From NCBI GenBank assembly GCA_963783445.1, contig CAWANP010000019.1, positions 372,001-436,000 of the forward strand: a stretch of DNA of 64,000 nucleotides. Direction: 5' to 3'. This DNA is from CAWANP01 sp963783445 (GTDB taxonomy: Bacteria; Chloroflexota; Anaerolineae; JAAYZQ01). Under the pieces are notes generated by a model. That model was not told the origin of the DNA. It saw only the letters and a list, made by a program, of their open reading frames with translations, and ran no database searches. The position numbers and the translations under genes were made by a program. Numbering within the stretch: the stretch's first letter is position 1; the number at the start of each line of letters is the position of its first letter. Positions 1-10,336 of this stretch are shown one piece after another.

Positions 1-256
1 ACTGGCCGGCCCAGAAATGCAGGTTGCGCAACAGCCAGCCGTAGGGTGCGCGATAGGTGATCTGGCGGATCGATTCATGGGCCAGCTCGGGGGCAGGCAC
101 ATAGATGAACATCTCGATCACGCCGGTGACGCCCAGCACGAGGAACAGCAGGAGCGAGATGCCACCCAACCCAAAGGTGTAGACGGGGCGAACCTCCCGG
201 GCTGGGATCGTCGGGGGATGCAGGTGGTAGTAAAAGTTGGGGCGGCGCTGGGACAT
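1..256 (-). CDS. Cytochrome b N-terminal part (bc-type quinol oxidase complex), cut by window edge
   Basis: The minus-strand frame from the ATG at 256 gives about 85 residues and then leaves the window. A short polar start containing HLHPP is followed by one strongly hydrophobic helix (about residues 25-50) and then the motif NLHFWAGQ, the usual surroundings of a haem b ligand histidine in helix B of cytochrome b/b6. It lies 27 bp downstream of the Rieske gene on the same strand, so the two are almost certainly one quinol:cytochrome c oxidoreductase operon acting in the cytoplasmic membrane. Whether the rest is a full-length cytochrome b or a split b6-type protein cannot be seen. Confidence 0.8.
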   Translation of the reverse strand, partial: MSQRRPNFYYHLHPPTIPAREVRPVYTFGLGGISLLLFLVLGVTGVIEMFIYVPAPELAHESIRQITYRAPYGWLLRNLHFWAGQ

Positions 257-283
257 GGATGTCTTCCTGATTGGTGTGGGTTC

Positions 284-790
284 TCAGAGGGCCAGGCGCG
301 CCGCGGGATCCACCGGCTTGGCCCGGTCAACCATCAACTGGCCCTCGTCCTGGTCCAGCCAGATGTGAAGGAAGCGCAAGGACTTGGTGGCCGGCCCGTT
401 TTCGGCCTGCCCCTGGGCGTCAAAGCGGCTGTCGTGGCAGGGGCAGACGAATCCGTCCTCCTCTCCTTGCTCCACGAGACAGCCCAGGTGGGTGCAGACG
501 GCGTCGACGACGTAGAAGCCCGGCGCGTCGTGGCCGACGTAGGCCTGCGCTTCAGGGACATAGACCCGCTTGCCCCGTGGATAGTCGCCCGGCAGGCCCA
601 GGGCAACGATGCTGGAGGTAGGATTGGGTGGTTCGAAGGAGAGGAAACGGATGACCTGGCCGATGGCGAGGGCGCCTGCCGCGGCCAGCGAGCCCCGGGT
701 CAGCCAGGACAGGAATCGGCGGCGGTCTAGCTGCCTGGCCTCGACGCTGGTTTCGGTATGGTCCTGCGGTGTTTGAACTTGACGGTCCAT
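284..790 (-). CDS. Rieske [2Fe-2S] protein of a bc-type complex
   Basis: 168 residues. An N-terminal twin-arginine-like stretch (RRRFLSWL) precedes a hydrophobic segment at about residues 30-47, as in membrane-anchored Rieske subunits exported by Tat. The cluster-binding motifs CTHLGC (about residues 99-104) and CPCHDSRF (about 116-123) are intact and supply two Cys and two His ligands. The protein moves electrons from quinol to a c-type cytochrome. Cytochrome b lies directly downstream and two c-type cytochrome genes upstream, giving the order cyt c, cyt c, Rieske, cyt b. Confidence 0.93.
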   Translation of the reverse strand: MDRQVQTPQDHTETSVEARQLDRRRFLSWLTRGSLAAAGALAIGQVIRFLSFEPPNPTSSIVALGLPGDYPRGKRVYVPEAQAYVGHDAPGFYVVDAVCTHLGCLVEQGEEDGFVCPCHDSRFDAQGQAENGPATKSLRFLHIWLDQDEGQLMVDRAKPVDPAARLAL

Positions 791-833
791 TCTTCGGGTC
801 TGTCCTTGTCTGGCTACGGTGTCTGGCGGCCGG

Positions 834-1580
834 CTAGGCAGCGACCCGGCCCTGTTTTCGCTTGCCTGTCCAGGCCATGGCTGCGAGGATCAGGACCAGG
901 CCCAGCGTGGCGGCGACAGTGGCGTCGCCACGGACCTCCGGGCCAATCCGCGCACCGGCGGGCAGGCGGCCATTCTCGTGCAGCAAAAAGGCGGTCAGCG
1001 CCCAATATTCGCTCTCTGAAAGCGCGCCAGGGCGCTGGGGAGGCTGCGTGCCCTGCACAAAGGCGAACAGCTCCTCCGGTGATCGAAAGGCCCCGAGGGC
1101 CTGCGGTCCGCCGCTCACCGGCGGGACCGACTTTGGAATGTAAAAGGCCGAAAGCTCTGACTTGCCTGTGTGGCAGCCGCGGCCCCAGCAGTTCTGATGG
1201 TCCTCAACCCATATCTCGCGAAATTCATCAGTCAGACCCTGGCCCCTGTCGCCGTGGCAGGGCATGCAGTGGAAATAGTAGAGATTGTGGCCCACATCGA
1301 CCTGGGTTGGCCATTCGGGCAGCACTGGCTCGGCCAGGCGGTCGCCGCTCTGCTCTGTCGAGCGACCCATGCCCGGCATCGCGTCCGAGTTCGACGCGGG
1401 AGGCTGCGGGGGAGCGGCGTGGAGCGGACCTGGGCCCAGCAAGCCGGGCATGGCGGCGGTCACCGGCAACCAGAGGACCAGCGGTAGGATGACAAAGGCG
1501 CCGATCCTGCAGGTCGTGCGGATTCTTTGCCCCGTCAACTGCTTGGTTCCAGTTGCCCGACCCTGCTCAGCTATCGCCAT
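834..1580 (-). CDS. Membrane-anchored c-type cytochrome with CX2CH and CX4CH haem motifs
   Basis: About 248 residues from the ATG at 1580; an alternative ATG at 1595 gives 253. One N-terminal hydrophobic segment (signal/anchor), a Pro-rich linker, then a haem c motif CMPCH followed by GDRGQGLT, and about 25 residues later the unusual CWGRGCH (CX4CH). A C-terminal transmembrane helix ends in KRKQGR. It is probably the periplasmic electron acceptor of the neighbouring Rieske/cyt b module. The start overlaps the end of the upstream paralogue by 14 bp (29 bp for the alternative), which suggests translational coupling. Whether the CX4CH site binds haem is not shown by sequence alone. Confidence 0.78.
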   Translation of the reverse strand: MAIAEQGRATGTKQLTGQRIRTTCRIGAFVILPLVLWLPVTAAMPGLLGPGPLHAAPPQPPASNSDAMPGMGRSTEQSGDRLAEPVLPEWPTQVDVGHNLYYFHCMPCHGDRGQGLTDEFREIWVEDHQNCWGRGCHTGKSELSAFYIPKSVPPVSGGPQALGAFRSPEELFAFVQGTQPPQRPGALSESEYWALTAFLLHENGRLPAGARIGPEVRGDATVAATLGLVLILAAMAWTGKRKQGRVAA

Positions 1581-2358
1581 CCGTCTCACTGCCATGTTGT
1601 CGCTGGATCTTGGGACGTCGGGTCCATCTCTGCAAAATCAGGGCGCTCAGGAGTAGTACAACCACGACGCCGGCCAAAACCCGCTCCGCCCCCAGCCCTT
1701 CGTGGTGGGCCTGGACGAGGCCCGATACCAGCAGGACCTCCTCGCCGTTGTCCGGACCCACGGGGTCGTGCGGGAGATCGATCTTGTTTTTCTCGGCCAG
1801 GTATGCGGCAAGCTCCCAGTATTTTTCGTCACTAAAGAGGCCGGGGAAGGACCAGGGCATATCCACACGCAGGTACTCGTACAGTTCCGTGGCCGTCCGG
1901 TAGCCGCTCAGTGCCCCGGTGCCCATGACCAGCGGCGCCTCTCGCGGGATTTGAAAGCCTTCGGGCGGGTGGTTGGCGGCGTGGCACCGGGATTGCCAGC
2001 AGTTCTGGTCGGCCGGGTCCAGCACGCCGCGCCACTCTGGCGGTCAGGCCCTGGCCCCGGTCGCCGTGGCAGACCATGCACGACATCCAGTATTCGGCAT
2101 GCCCCAGCTCGATCTGGGTCGGTGGGTCAGACATCGGCGGTCGGGCAAGCCGTTCGTGGGGGTCCATCATGCCCATGCCCATGTCCATGTTGGGACTGGA
2201 TGTGGGCTCGGCATCCGCGGCCGGGGACGCCGGCGAGTCCGGGAGCGTAGGCATGCAATGCCGATGCCTGGAAAGGCCACGACAAGCACAAGGCCCAGCA
2301 GCAGTGCGATCGGCATGCAGATGTGTTTGCGTTGGAGATTAATGATCCACTTGGCCAT
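1567..2358 (-). CDS. Second c-type cytochrome (CX2CH + CX4CH), frame-interrupted
   Basis: A paralogue of the next gene, readable only through two compensating single-base shifts: a missing base near 2250 and an extra base near 2035. The repaired protein is 263 residues. It has an N-terminal hydrophobic segment ending GIGIA, a Met-rich linker (NMDMGMGMM), CMVCHGDRGQGLT, then CWQSRCH (CX4CH), and a C-terminal helix. Since the frame at both ends is the same and the middle matches the neighbour, consensus errors are as likely as real decay. It is the promoter-proximal gene of the bc operon. Role inferred: electron transfer from the Rieske protein. Confidence 0.7.
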
Positions 2359-2528
2359 CTTTGCCCGCGTGCCCTCCCAGCTTATTCCGGCCTCGGCTGC
2401 TTCTACGACTTGCAGAGTATACCTGAGCCCTGTTTTTTTCGCAAGTGCGGGTTTATCTGGGATCCGGTCAGGGATCCTGTGGTTAGTTGCCCACAGCCAG
2501 GCGGCAAAGCACGGCTGGCTGCACATGA

Positions 2529-2726
2529 CCGTCGGGTCACGGACCCGACGGGAGCGAGAGGGGGCGCGGCGAACTCTGCGGGACCACCGGGCCTCGGACC
2601 CGACAGGAGCGAAAGGGGGGGCGCTGCGGACTCGGCCGGACCGTTGGGTCACGGACCCGATGGGTGCGAAGGGGGGTGCGCTGCGGACTTGGCCGGACCG
2701 TCGGGTCACGGACCCGACGGGAGCGA
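2529..2726. repeat. Imperfect 55-57 bp tandem repeat with internal hairpin (3.5 copies)
   Basis: Units begin at about 2529, 2584, 2641 and 2698. Each opens with a short palindrome of the form CGGGTCACGGACCCG, followed by GGAGCGA, a G-run and a variable GC-rich tail. The stretch between the ABC permease gene and the cytochrome gene contains no credible coding sequence. The same hairpin occurs once, inverted, at 28.2 kb, so it is a dispersed element rather than only a local duplication. Confidence 0.75.
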
Positions 2727-2769
2727 GGGGACGACCGGGACTGCCAGTCCCATCCGGGTGCGAAAGCAG

Positions 2770-2802
2770 AAACCCTTCGGGTCTCTGAGACCCGAAGGGT
2801 TT
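2770..2802. terminator. Strong bidirectional intrinsic terminator
   Basis: AAACCCTTCGGGTC and its exact reverse complement GACCCGAAGGGTTT flank a 5-base loop, with T-rich flanks on both strands. It sits just 3' of the permease gene that ends at 2828 (minus strand) and isolates the ABC operon from the cytochrome operon. Confidence 0.85.
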
Positions 2803-2827
2803 TTCGACGTCAGCAGACAGGCTCTTC

Positions 2828-3754
2828 CTAGTCCCTCAGCCTCGGGTCCAGGGCATCGCGCAGGCCGTCACCCAGGAAGTTGATGCTCAGAACCGTCAGT
2901 GAAATCAAGATACCGGGCCAGAGGACCATCCAGATGTTGAGCTGCAGAAAATCCTTGCCGTCGTAGAGCAGGCGGCCCCAGGTCGGAAAGTCGGAGGGGA
3001 AGCCCAGCCCCAGAAAGGAGAGGGCGGATTCGGTCAGGATGGCGTTGGCCACGCCCAGCGTGGCGGCGACCATGATGGGGCTCAGCACATTGGGGAAGAC
3101 GTGCCGGCTCAGGATGCGGGTTTGTCGGGTGCCCACGGCGCCGGCCGCCATAACAAATTCCTCCTCCTTGACCGACAGCGTCTGGCCGCGGACCACGCGG
3201 GCCGTGGCCATCCAGTTGAGGATGCCGATGACGAACACGATCAGGATAAAGATGCCCATCTCCGGCCCAAAGGCTGCCCTTAGTGTGTCACGAAACAGAA
3301 GGATGATCACCAGCAGCAGGGGCAGCAGGGGTAGCGCCAGAAACATGTCGGTAACGCGCATGAGCGGGCCATCCAGCTTGTCAAAGAAGCCGGCCAGGCC
3401 CCCGAAAAGAGTCCCCACAAAGATGGCGATCAACATGGCCGCAACGCCCACGGCGATGGAGATGCGGCCGCCGTACATGGATCGGGCCATCATGTCGCGC
3501 CCCAGGTGGTCCGTACCCATGGGATGCGCTCGACTCGGCCCCTGGTGGGCCACCATAAAATCGATATAGTCTGGATCCCCGTTGTAGATGAGCGGGCCGG
3601 CGAATGAAAACAAGATCAAAAAGATAAAGGTAGCCAGACCGATCATGGCCAGATTATGCTTGCGGAACTGGTGCCAGACGTCGGTCCAGAGCGAGCGGTG
3701 TTGGCGCAGCGCGAAATCGGTTACGGTCTTTTTTTTGACAGTCTCAGCAGTCAT
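2828..3754 (-). CDS. ABC transporter permease, DppC/OppC type
   Basis: 308 residues. A short cytoplasmic N-terminus with LWTDVWHQFRKHNLAMIG leads into the first helix, then the OppC-type periplasmic segment containing HPMGTDHLGRDMMARSMYGGR. This is followed by five helices and the EAA-type loop (ARVVRGQTLSVKEEEFVMAAGAVGT) that contacts the ATPase. The end LRDALDPRLRD is typical of the family. It is the last gene of a binding protein, DppB, DppC operon; ATPase genes are not adjacent. The substrate cannot be told from sequence, since family-5 systems carry peptides, nickel chelates or oligosaccharides. Confidence 0.9.
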   Translation of the reverse strand: MTAETVKKKTVTDFALRQHRSLWTDVWHQFRKHNLAMIGLATFIFLILFSFAGPLIYNGDPDYIDFMVAHQGPSRAHPMGTDHLGRDMMARSMYGGRISIAVGVAAMLIAIFVGTLFGGLAGFFDKLDGPLMRVTDMFLALPLLPLLLVIILLFRDTLRAAFGPEMGIFILIVFVIGILNWMATARVVRGQTLSVKEEEFVMAAGAVGTRQTRILSRHVFPNVLSPIMVAATLGVANAILTESALSFLGLGFPSDFPTWGRLLYDGKDFLQLNIWMVLWPGILISLTVLSINFLGDGLRDALDPRLRD

Positions 3755-3893
3755 GGTCCTACCTCGCTATTCTCAACGTTGCTCGCAACGCAACCTCGGA
3801 GGTCTTTAGCTCGAACCGGTCCCTGCATCGTGGCGGAAGCCTCACATTGAGGCCGTAGCACGCCAGGCAGAGACCTCCGGGGTCTGAAACGGA

Positions 3894-4907
3894 TCAGTCG
3901 TACCGGATCCGCGGATCCAGGACGCCGTAGAGCACGTCGGCCACGATGTTGCCCAGCACGATGAGGACGGCAAAAATAAAGGTCAGCGACTGGACCAACG
4001 GGATGTCGGCCCCCTGGATGGCGATGATCAGAAGCGAGCCCAGGCCGTTGACGCGAAAAATCTGCTCGGTGATGATGGCCCCGCCAAAGATGGCCGGGAT
4101 GCCCAGGGCGATGAGGGTCACTACCGGGATCAGGCTGTTGCGCAGGACGTGGCGCATCAGCACGACCCGCTCGCCCAGTCCCTTGGAACGGGCGGTGCGC
4201 ACATAGTCGCGGCCCAGATTGTCCAGCATCGAGGAGCGGGTGTAGCGGCTCAACTGGGCCGCCTGGAAAAAGGCCAGCACCCCCACGGGCATGATCAACT
4301 GCTTCATCTGCTGGACAAAGCTGTCAAAATCGGTGACCTTGCAGGGTGGTGTCATAGATCGAGGGGAACCAGCCCAGGTAGACGCTAAAGATGATGATGC
4401 ACAACAGGCCGGTAAAAAAGGTGGGCACCGAGAAGCCGATCATGGCCACAAAGGTCCCGGCCTGGTCAAAGACAGAGTACTGCCTGTAGGCCGACATCAC
4501 GCCGATGGGGATGGCGATCATGATCGAGAAGAGATAGGCCAGTCCGATGACCCACAGGGTCTGTGGCAGGCGCTCGATGATCAGGTCGATGACCGGGGCC
4601 CGGGTCGCCCAGGATCGGACCCGCAGCCGGTTCTCCGAGTCGCCGATCTCCACGCCGGTGATCTGCTCGATGATGTTCAGCGGTTCGTTGATAAAAAACT
4701 GGCGCAGCCATTTGATGTAGCGGATGTGCATGGGCTGGCCCAGCCCAGCGACTCACGGATCTGGGCCCGGACCTCCGGCGGGATGGTCATGGGCAGGTTG
4801 CCGGTGGGATCGTTGGGCGCCATATCCAGGATGACAAAGATGACAAAGCTGATGACCAACAGGGTGGGGATGGCGGTTAGTATGCGTCGAACGATGTATC
4901 TTCCCAT
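3894..4907 (-). CDS. ABC transporter permease, DppB/OppB type, frame-interrupted
   Basis: The repaired protein has 337 residues: MGRYIVRRILTAIPTLLVIS at the start, a periplasmic domain, and the end LIVLGNIVADVLYGVLDPRI with the DPRIRY tail usual for DppB. Two single-base shifts compensate each other. A missing C lies near 4743 (CTGGGC repeat) and an extra C near 4347 (CTG[C]AAG). The frame at both ends is identical, which argues against long-standing decay. It pairs with the DppC permease downstream (139-bp gap) to form the membrane channel. Confidence 0.82.
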
Positions 4908-4930
4908 GCTGCCTCGATTCTGAAGAGCAA

Positions 4931-4966
4931 AGTGGTCTGCGGGCCCTCGTGGGCCCGCAGACCACT
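4931..4966. terminator. Perfect 16-bp hairpin between binding-protein and permease genes
   Basis: AGTGGTCTGCGGGCCC, a TCGT loop, and the exact complement. No U-run follows on the minus strand, so it is probably an attenuator or mRNA-stabilising structure that keeps binding-protein transcript levels above those of the permeases. Confidence 0.7.
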
Positions 4967-5017
4967 CTCTATCGGTTAGCTAGGGTTAACTGCTCCCATT
5001 GCAGTCACAGGCGTCTA

Positions 5018-6920
<1,903 letters not shown>

Positions 6921-7103
6921 TTTACTACTCCTCCTTCAAATTTGATGTACTGGGCCGGCAGATAGATAGACGGGTGCGGTAACCCGTTGGGAGGAAGGGC
7001 CGGCATCACCTCCTGCCCGGGGTAAGGCCAAAGTCCACGTACCGCGTGTTTGCCTCCTCTCTGAATGCTTGGGAACATATTGAGCGTACAACGAGATCGC
7101 TGA

Positions 7104-7133
7104 ATTATATCACACTTTGTTGGAACTTGTCAA
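7104..7133 (-). promoter_or_regulatory. Consensus sigma70 promoter for the binding-protein operon
   Basis: On the minus strand TTGACA (7133-7128), an 18-base spacer and TATAAT (7109-7104) match both hexamers exactly. Transcription would start near 7095 and run into the binding-protein gene after a leader of about 175 bases. Confidence 0.8.
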
Positions 7134-7467
7134 CTCGCGCGCGGAGCCGTTAAAGATTCCCAAAGAAGGGAGCGTTCAGCCGGCGCGCGTGGGAAGGCGG
7201 CCCCGAACGCTCTTTCAGCGGGAGCGACAAGCCTGAGCACAGTATACCACAAGTCTGCTAGATTGTCATCCGAGAAAGCGCGGATATGGGATACGGAAAA
7301 GGGACTAGCCCGGTCTGCGATTCCGTACGACAAAAGCTGCAATGGAGCTACGCGGGATGGCGTATGCTGGTTGCGATGGCGCCCGGACTTGTGTGTCTTT
7401 CTCATGATAGGTGGTGCTTTCTCGCGGCCGTGCCGCGTCGAGCTAGCTGGTGGCACCTGCAGGCGGG
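7134..7467. other. Intergenic region, no gene seen
   Basis: No convincing coding sequence. An 8-bp inverted repeat (GAGCGTTC at 7170-7177 and GAACGCTC at 7205-7212) followed by a short T-run could end transcription entering from either side. The region separates the regulator gene from the ABC operon. Confidence 0.5.
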
Positions 7468-8172
7468 CTAGGATAAGGCCGAGGCATCCGCATCGTGCAG
7501 CGAGGCCAGGCCCTCGCGCAGGGCATAAAGGGCAGCCTGTGTGCGGCTGCAGAGGTTCAGCTTGCTCAGGATGCGGCTCACGTGGGTGCGTACCGTGGCC
7601 TCGCTGATGCAAAGCTCCTGGGCGATCTCGCGGTTGCTGTGGCCCTGCGCCAGGAGTTGGAGCACCTCTTTCTCCCGCTCTGTAAGGCCGCCTGCTCCGG
7701 CCGCGGTATCCGGTGGGTAGGCGAGCTGGTGCAGAACTTTGCGTGCGACGGAGGGATGGAGCGAGGACTCGCCCCGGTAGACCTGCCGGATGGCCAGCGT
7801 CAGCTCCCCCGGTCCCGAGTCTTTGAGAAGGTAGCCCAGTGCCCCGGCCCGAATGGCGGGAAAGACCTTGTCATCGCTGGCAAAGCTGGTCAGTACCAGG
7901 ATACGCGCGTCGGGCTGCTGCTCCAGAATATGGCGCGTGGCCTCCAGGCCGTCCATGCCCGGCATCACAATGTCCATGAGGATGACATCTGGTTGGACTG
8001 TACTCGCCTGGGTGACGGCCTCGTGCCCGTTTTCCGCCTCGCCTACGACGTCGATGCCCGGCTCCGTGGCCAGCAGGGCGCGGATGCCCTTGCGCACGAT
8101 GGCGTGATCGTCGGCGATCAGAACTCGTATGGGACCGCCATCTGCCGGTTCTGTGGTGATGGGGGCGCTCAT
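7468..8172 (-). CDS. NarL/LuxR-type response regulator
   Basis: 234 residues from the ATG at 8172 (MSAPITTEP). The receiver domain spans about residues 15-130, with the acidic pair in LIADDH, the phospho-acceptor Asp in VILMDIVMPGMDG and the Lys in YLLKDSGPGE. The C-terminal LuxR helix-turn-helix reads LTEREKEVLQLLAQGHSNRE and ISEATVRTHVSRILSKL. Longer in-frame starts exist but overlap the upstream kinase. The gene follows the kinase by 19 bp, so the two form a cognate pair; targets are unknown. Confidence 0.92.
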   Translation of the reverse strand: MSAPITTEPADGGPIRVLIADDHAIVRKGIRALLATEPGIDVVGEAENGHEAVTQASTVQPDVILMDIVMPGMDGLEATRHILEQQPDARILVLTSFASDDKVFPAIRAGALGYLLKDSGPGELTLAIRQVYRGESSLHPSVARKVLHQLAYPPDTAAGAGGLTEREKEVLQLLAQGHSNREIAQELCISEATVRTHVSRILSKLNLCSRTQAALYALREGLASLHDADASALS

Positions 8173-8191
8173 TCCTGGTTCGTTCACTGTT

Positions 8192-10323
8192 CTACCTCCA
8201 CTGTAATCTTGTCCCGTGGCCTGGCCTGCTGTCCACGGCCAAGTTCCCCCCCAGTCTGGCCGCCCGTTCTTCCATGCCACGCAGGCCAAAGCCACCGCAC
8301 TGCCGGGCTTGGGCCAGGTCAAAACCTACGCCATCGTCCTGTACCTCAAGAGCAACGGATCGCCCGTTCTGATGGAGCCGCACGCAGAGTTCCTGCGCAT
8401 GGGCATGCCTGAGGGTATTGTTCAGCGCTTCCTGGGCAATGCGGTACAGGCCCTCTTCAACCTCGGGTGACAATCCGCCATTGAGCTGTGATTCGAAGGC
8501 GACTGTCATTCCGGCGCGTGTTTCCACGGCTTCCAGGCGTGCTTGCAGGGCGGCCGCCAGGCCTTCATTTTTGAGCATGGGCAGCCGAAGCTCGAAGATG
8601 AGCAGCCTCATTTCCTGCAGGGATTCCTGGGCCGTCTCCTGGATCTCGACCAGGTGGCCGGTCGCCAGGTCAGCTTCGCCCGAAAGAAGCTGGCGTACCG
8701 CGGCCTCGGAGTAGAGGGTTATGCCGTACAGCGCCTGGGTAACAGAATCGTGCAGATCGCGGGCCAGCCGGTTGCGTTCCTTCATGACGGCCAATTGCTG
8801 GGCCTGTTCGTACAGCCGCGCGTTCTCCACCGCCACGCCAATCTGGTGGCCGATGGCGGCCAGCAGTGCGAGTTCTTCTTTTTCGACATAGCGCGGCGTC
8901 CTCGTCCCAACGTTGATGGCGCCCACACATTTGCCATGGACCATGAGCGGGATGCTTAGCAGAAGCTCCAGCCCTTCTCTGAGCACGAGGTCCCGCATCT
9001 CCCCGGGCGGGTAGTCGGCTGCCCGGCGGACAGCAGGCTGTCCTACCCTGGATGCCATGCCCGGCCAGGCTGGCCTCAAGGGGCAGCCTTACGGTACTGC
9101 GCACGAACTCGCCAGACAGTCCTCGATGGGCCACGGAGACCAGCTCGGAGGTCTCTTCTTCCAGCCGGAACGCTCGCCCGCTCTCCATTTCCAGGACCTG
9201 CAGGACCTGCTCCAGCGCATGGTCCAAAACCTGCTCCAGATCCAGCGACTGGCTGACCTCGGCGGCGATGGTATTGAGCGCGGCCAGCTCCTTGGTTCGA
9301 TCGGCGACCTTGCGCTCCAGGCTCGGCATAGGATTCCTGGAGGTGGGCGGCCATGAGGTTGAACTGCTGGGCCAATTCCTCCATCTCGTCGCCCGAGGAA
9401 GCCACGATGCGCTGCTTGTAGCGCCCGCCAGCGATCTCCTGGGCAGCCAGGATCAGGTCAGAGATGGGCCGCGTGATGCGCCGGACGCCCACGGTGACCA
9501 GGGCTGTGGGGACCACCACGCCCAAACCCAGAAGCAAAAGCAGGATCTGTCCGTAGCTCTGGCTGGACCGGGTCAGCGCATCCCAGTTTTCCTCGATGAC
9601 GAGACCCCAGGGGGTGTTGGGTACGGGGGCAAAGCTGGCAACGATCTCTTCCCCTTCCAGGTTGCGCGTGCGATAGGCGCCGGTAAGGTTGTCGAGCACC
9701 ATTTCGACAGCCGTACGTTTTCCAAAGCTCTTGCCGATATGGCTGCGGTTTGTGTGATAGATGATACGTCCGCGCCCGTCCACCAGGTAGACGGTCTTGC
9801 TGCTGCCGACTCGCAGTTGCTCAAGGCTGGCGTACAGTGCGTTGTCGGTGCTGCGGCCCAGGCGATAGAGCCCGGCGATTGCGCCCGTGATGTGGCCCAA
9901 CTCGCTCCTGGTGGGCGTGACCACCACGATATAATTGTAACCCTGCAGACCATCGTAGATGATATCAGAGTATACCGGCTCTTCCAGGCTGAGGATCCGC
10001 TCGCGGGAGAATTCCCTGAGCCAGCTTGCCCGCCAGCGGTCATAGTGCTGGGGCTCGGCGGCCAATATGTCACCATCCTCGTCCAGGACGATGATCCCGT
10101 CAAAGACCCTCAGATAGAGGCCCGCTAGAGGATCGGTGTGGGTGGCCAGGTCGTTGGCCAGGAGCTGGGCCGACAGGTGGGTAAGCTCCCTGTCGCGCTC
10201 AATGACCAGGTTCTCGGTGACCCGCTGGTAAGCGTAGACGGTGACCAGCGCCACCGCCAGAAAGATGATGGCTGTGGGAACGAAAGACCAGGCAATGATC
10301 TTGCTCCGCAGGTTGCCCTTCAT
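8192..10323 (-). CDS. NarL-family sensor histidine kinase (Cache-HAMP-GAF-HisKA_3), frame-interrupted
   Basis: About 709 residues after repair. Domain order: transmembrane helix at about 10-32; extracytoplasmic Cache-like sensor with GYNYIVVVTPT and TVYLVDGRGRIIYH; second helix near 255-280; HAMP; coiled coil; GAF domain; then the phospho-acceptor His in RNRLARDLHDSVTQALYG; and an ATPase lobe with EALNNTLRHAHA, DDGVGFD and GFGLRGMEERA. Two extra bases break the frame near 9322 (GCC[G]AGC) and 9058 (GGG[C]ATG). The C-terminus (GTRLQWR) may hide a third, missing base. It starts 13 bp after the lipoprotein gene, so the three genes look co-transcribed. Confidence 0.85.
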
Positions 10324-10336
10324 GGGTCTTGGTCCC

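Noticed and set aside
17..730. Long plus-strand open frame opposite the Rieske and cytochrome b genes
   Set aside because: It is antisense to clear Rieske motifs, has no ribosome site and its translation matches no fold; GC-rich DNA produces such frames.
2529..2726. CRISPR or coding repeat protein
   Set aside because: Units are contiguous, drift in length (55-57 bp), and are interrupted by stops in every frame consistent with the neighbours.
7130..7612. Minus-strand open frame of about 160 residues next to the regulator
   Set aside because: Out of frame with the regulator end, covers an inverted repeat and the binding-protein promoter; no family features.
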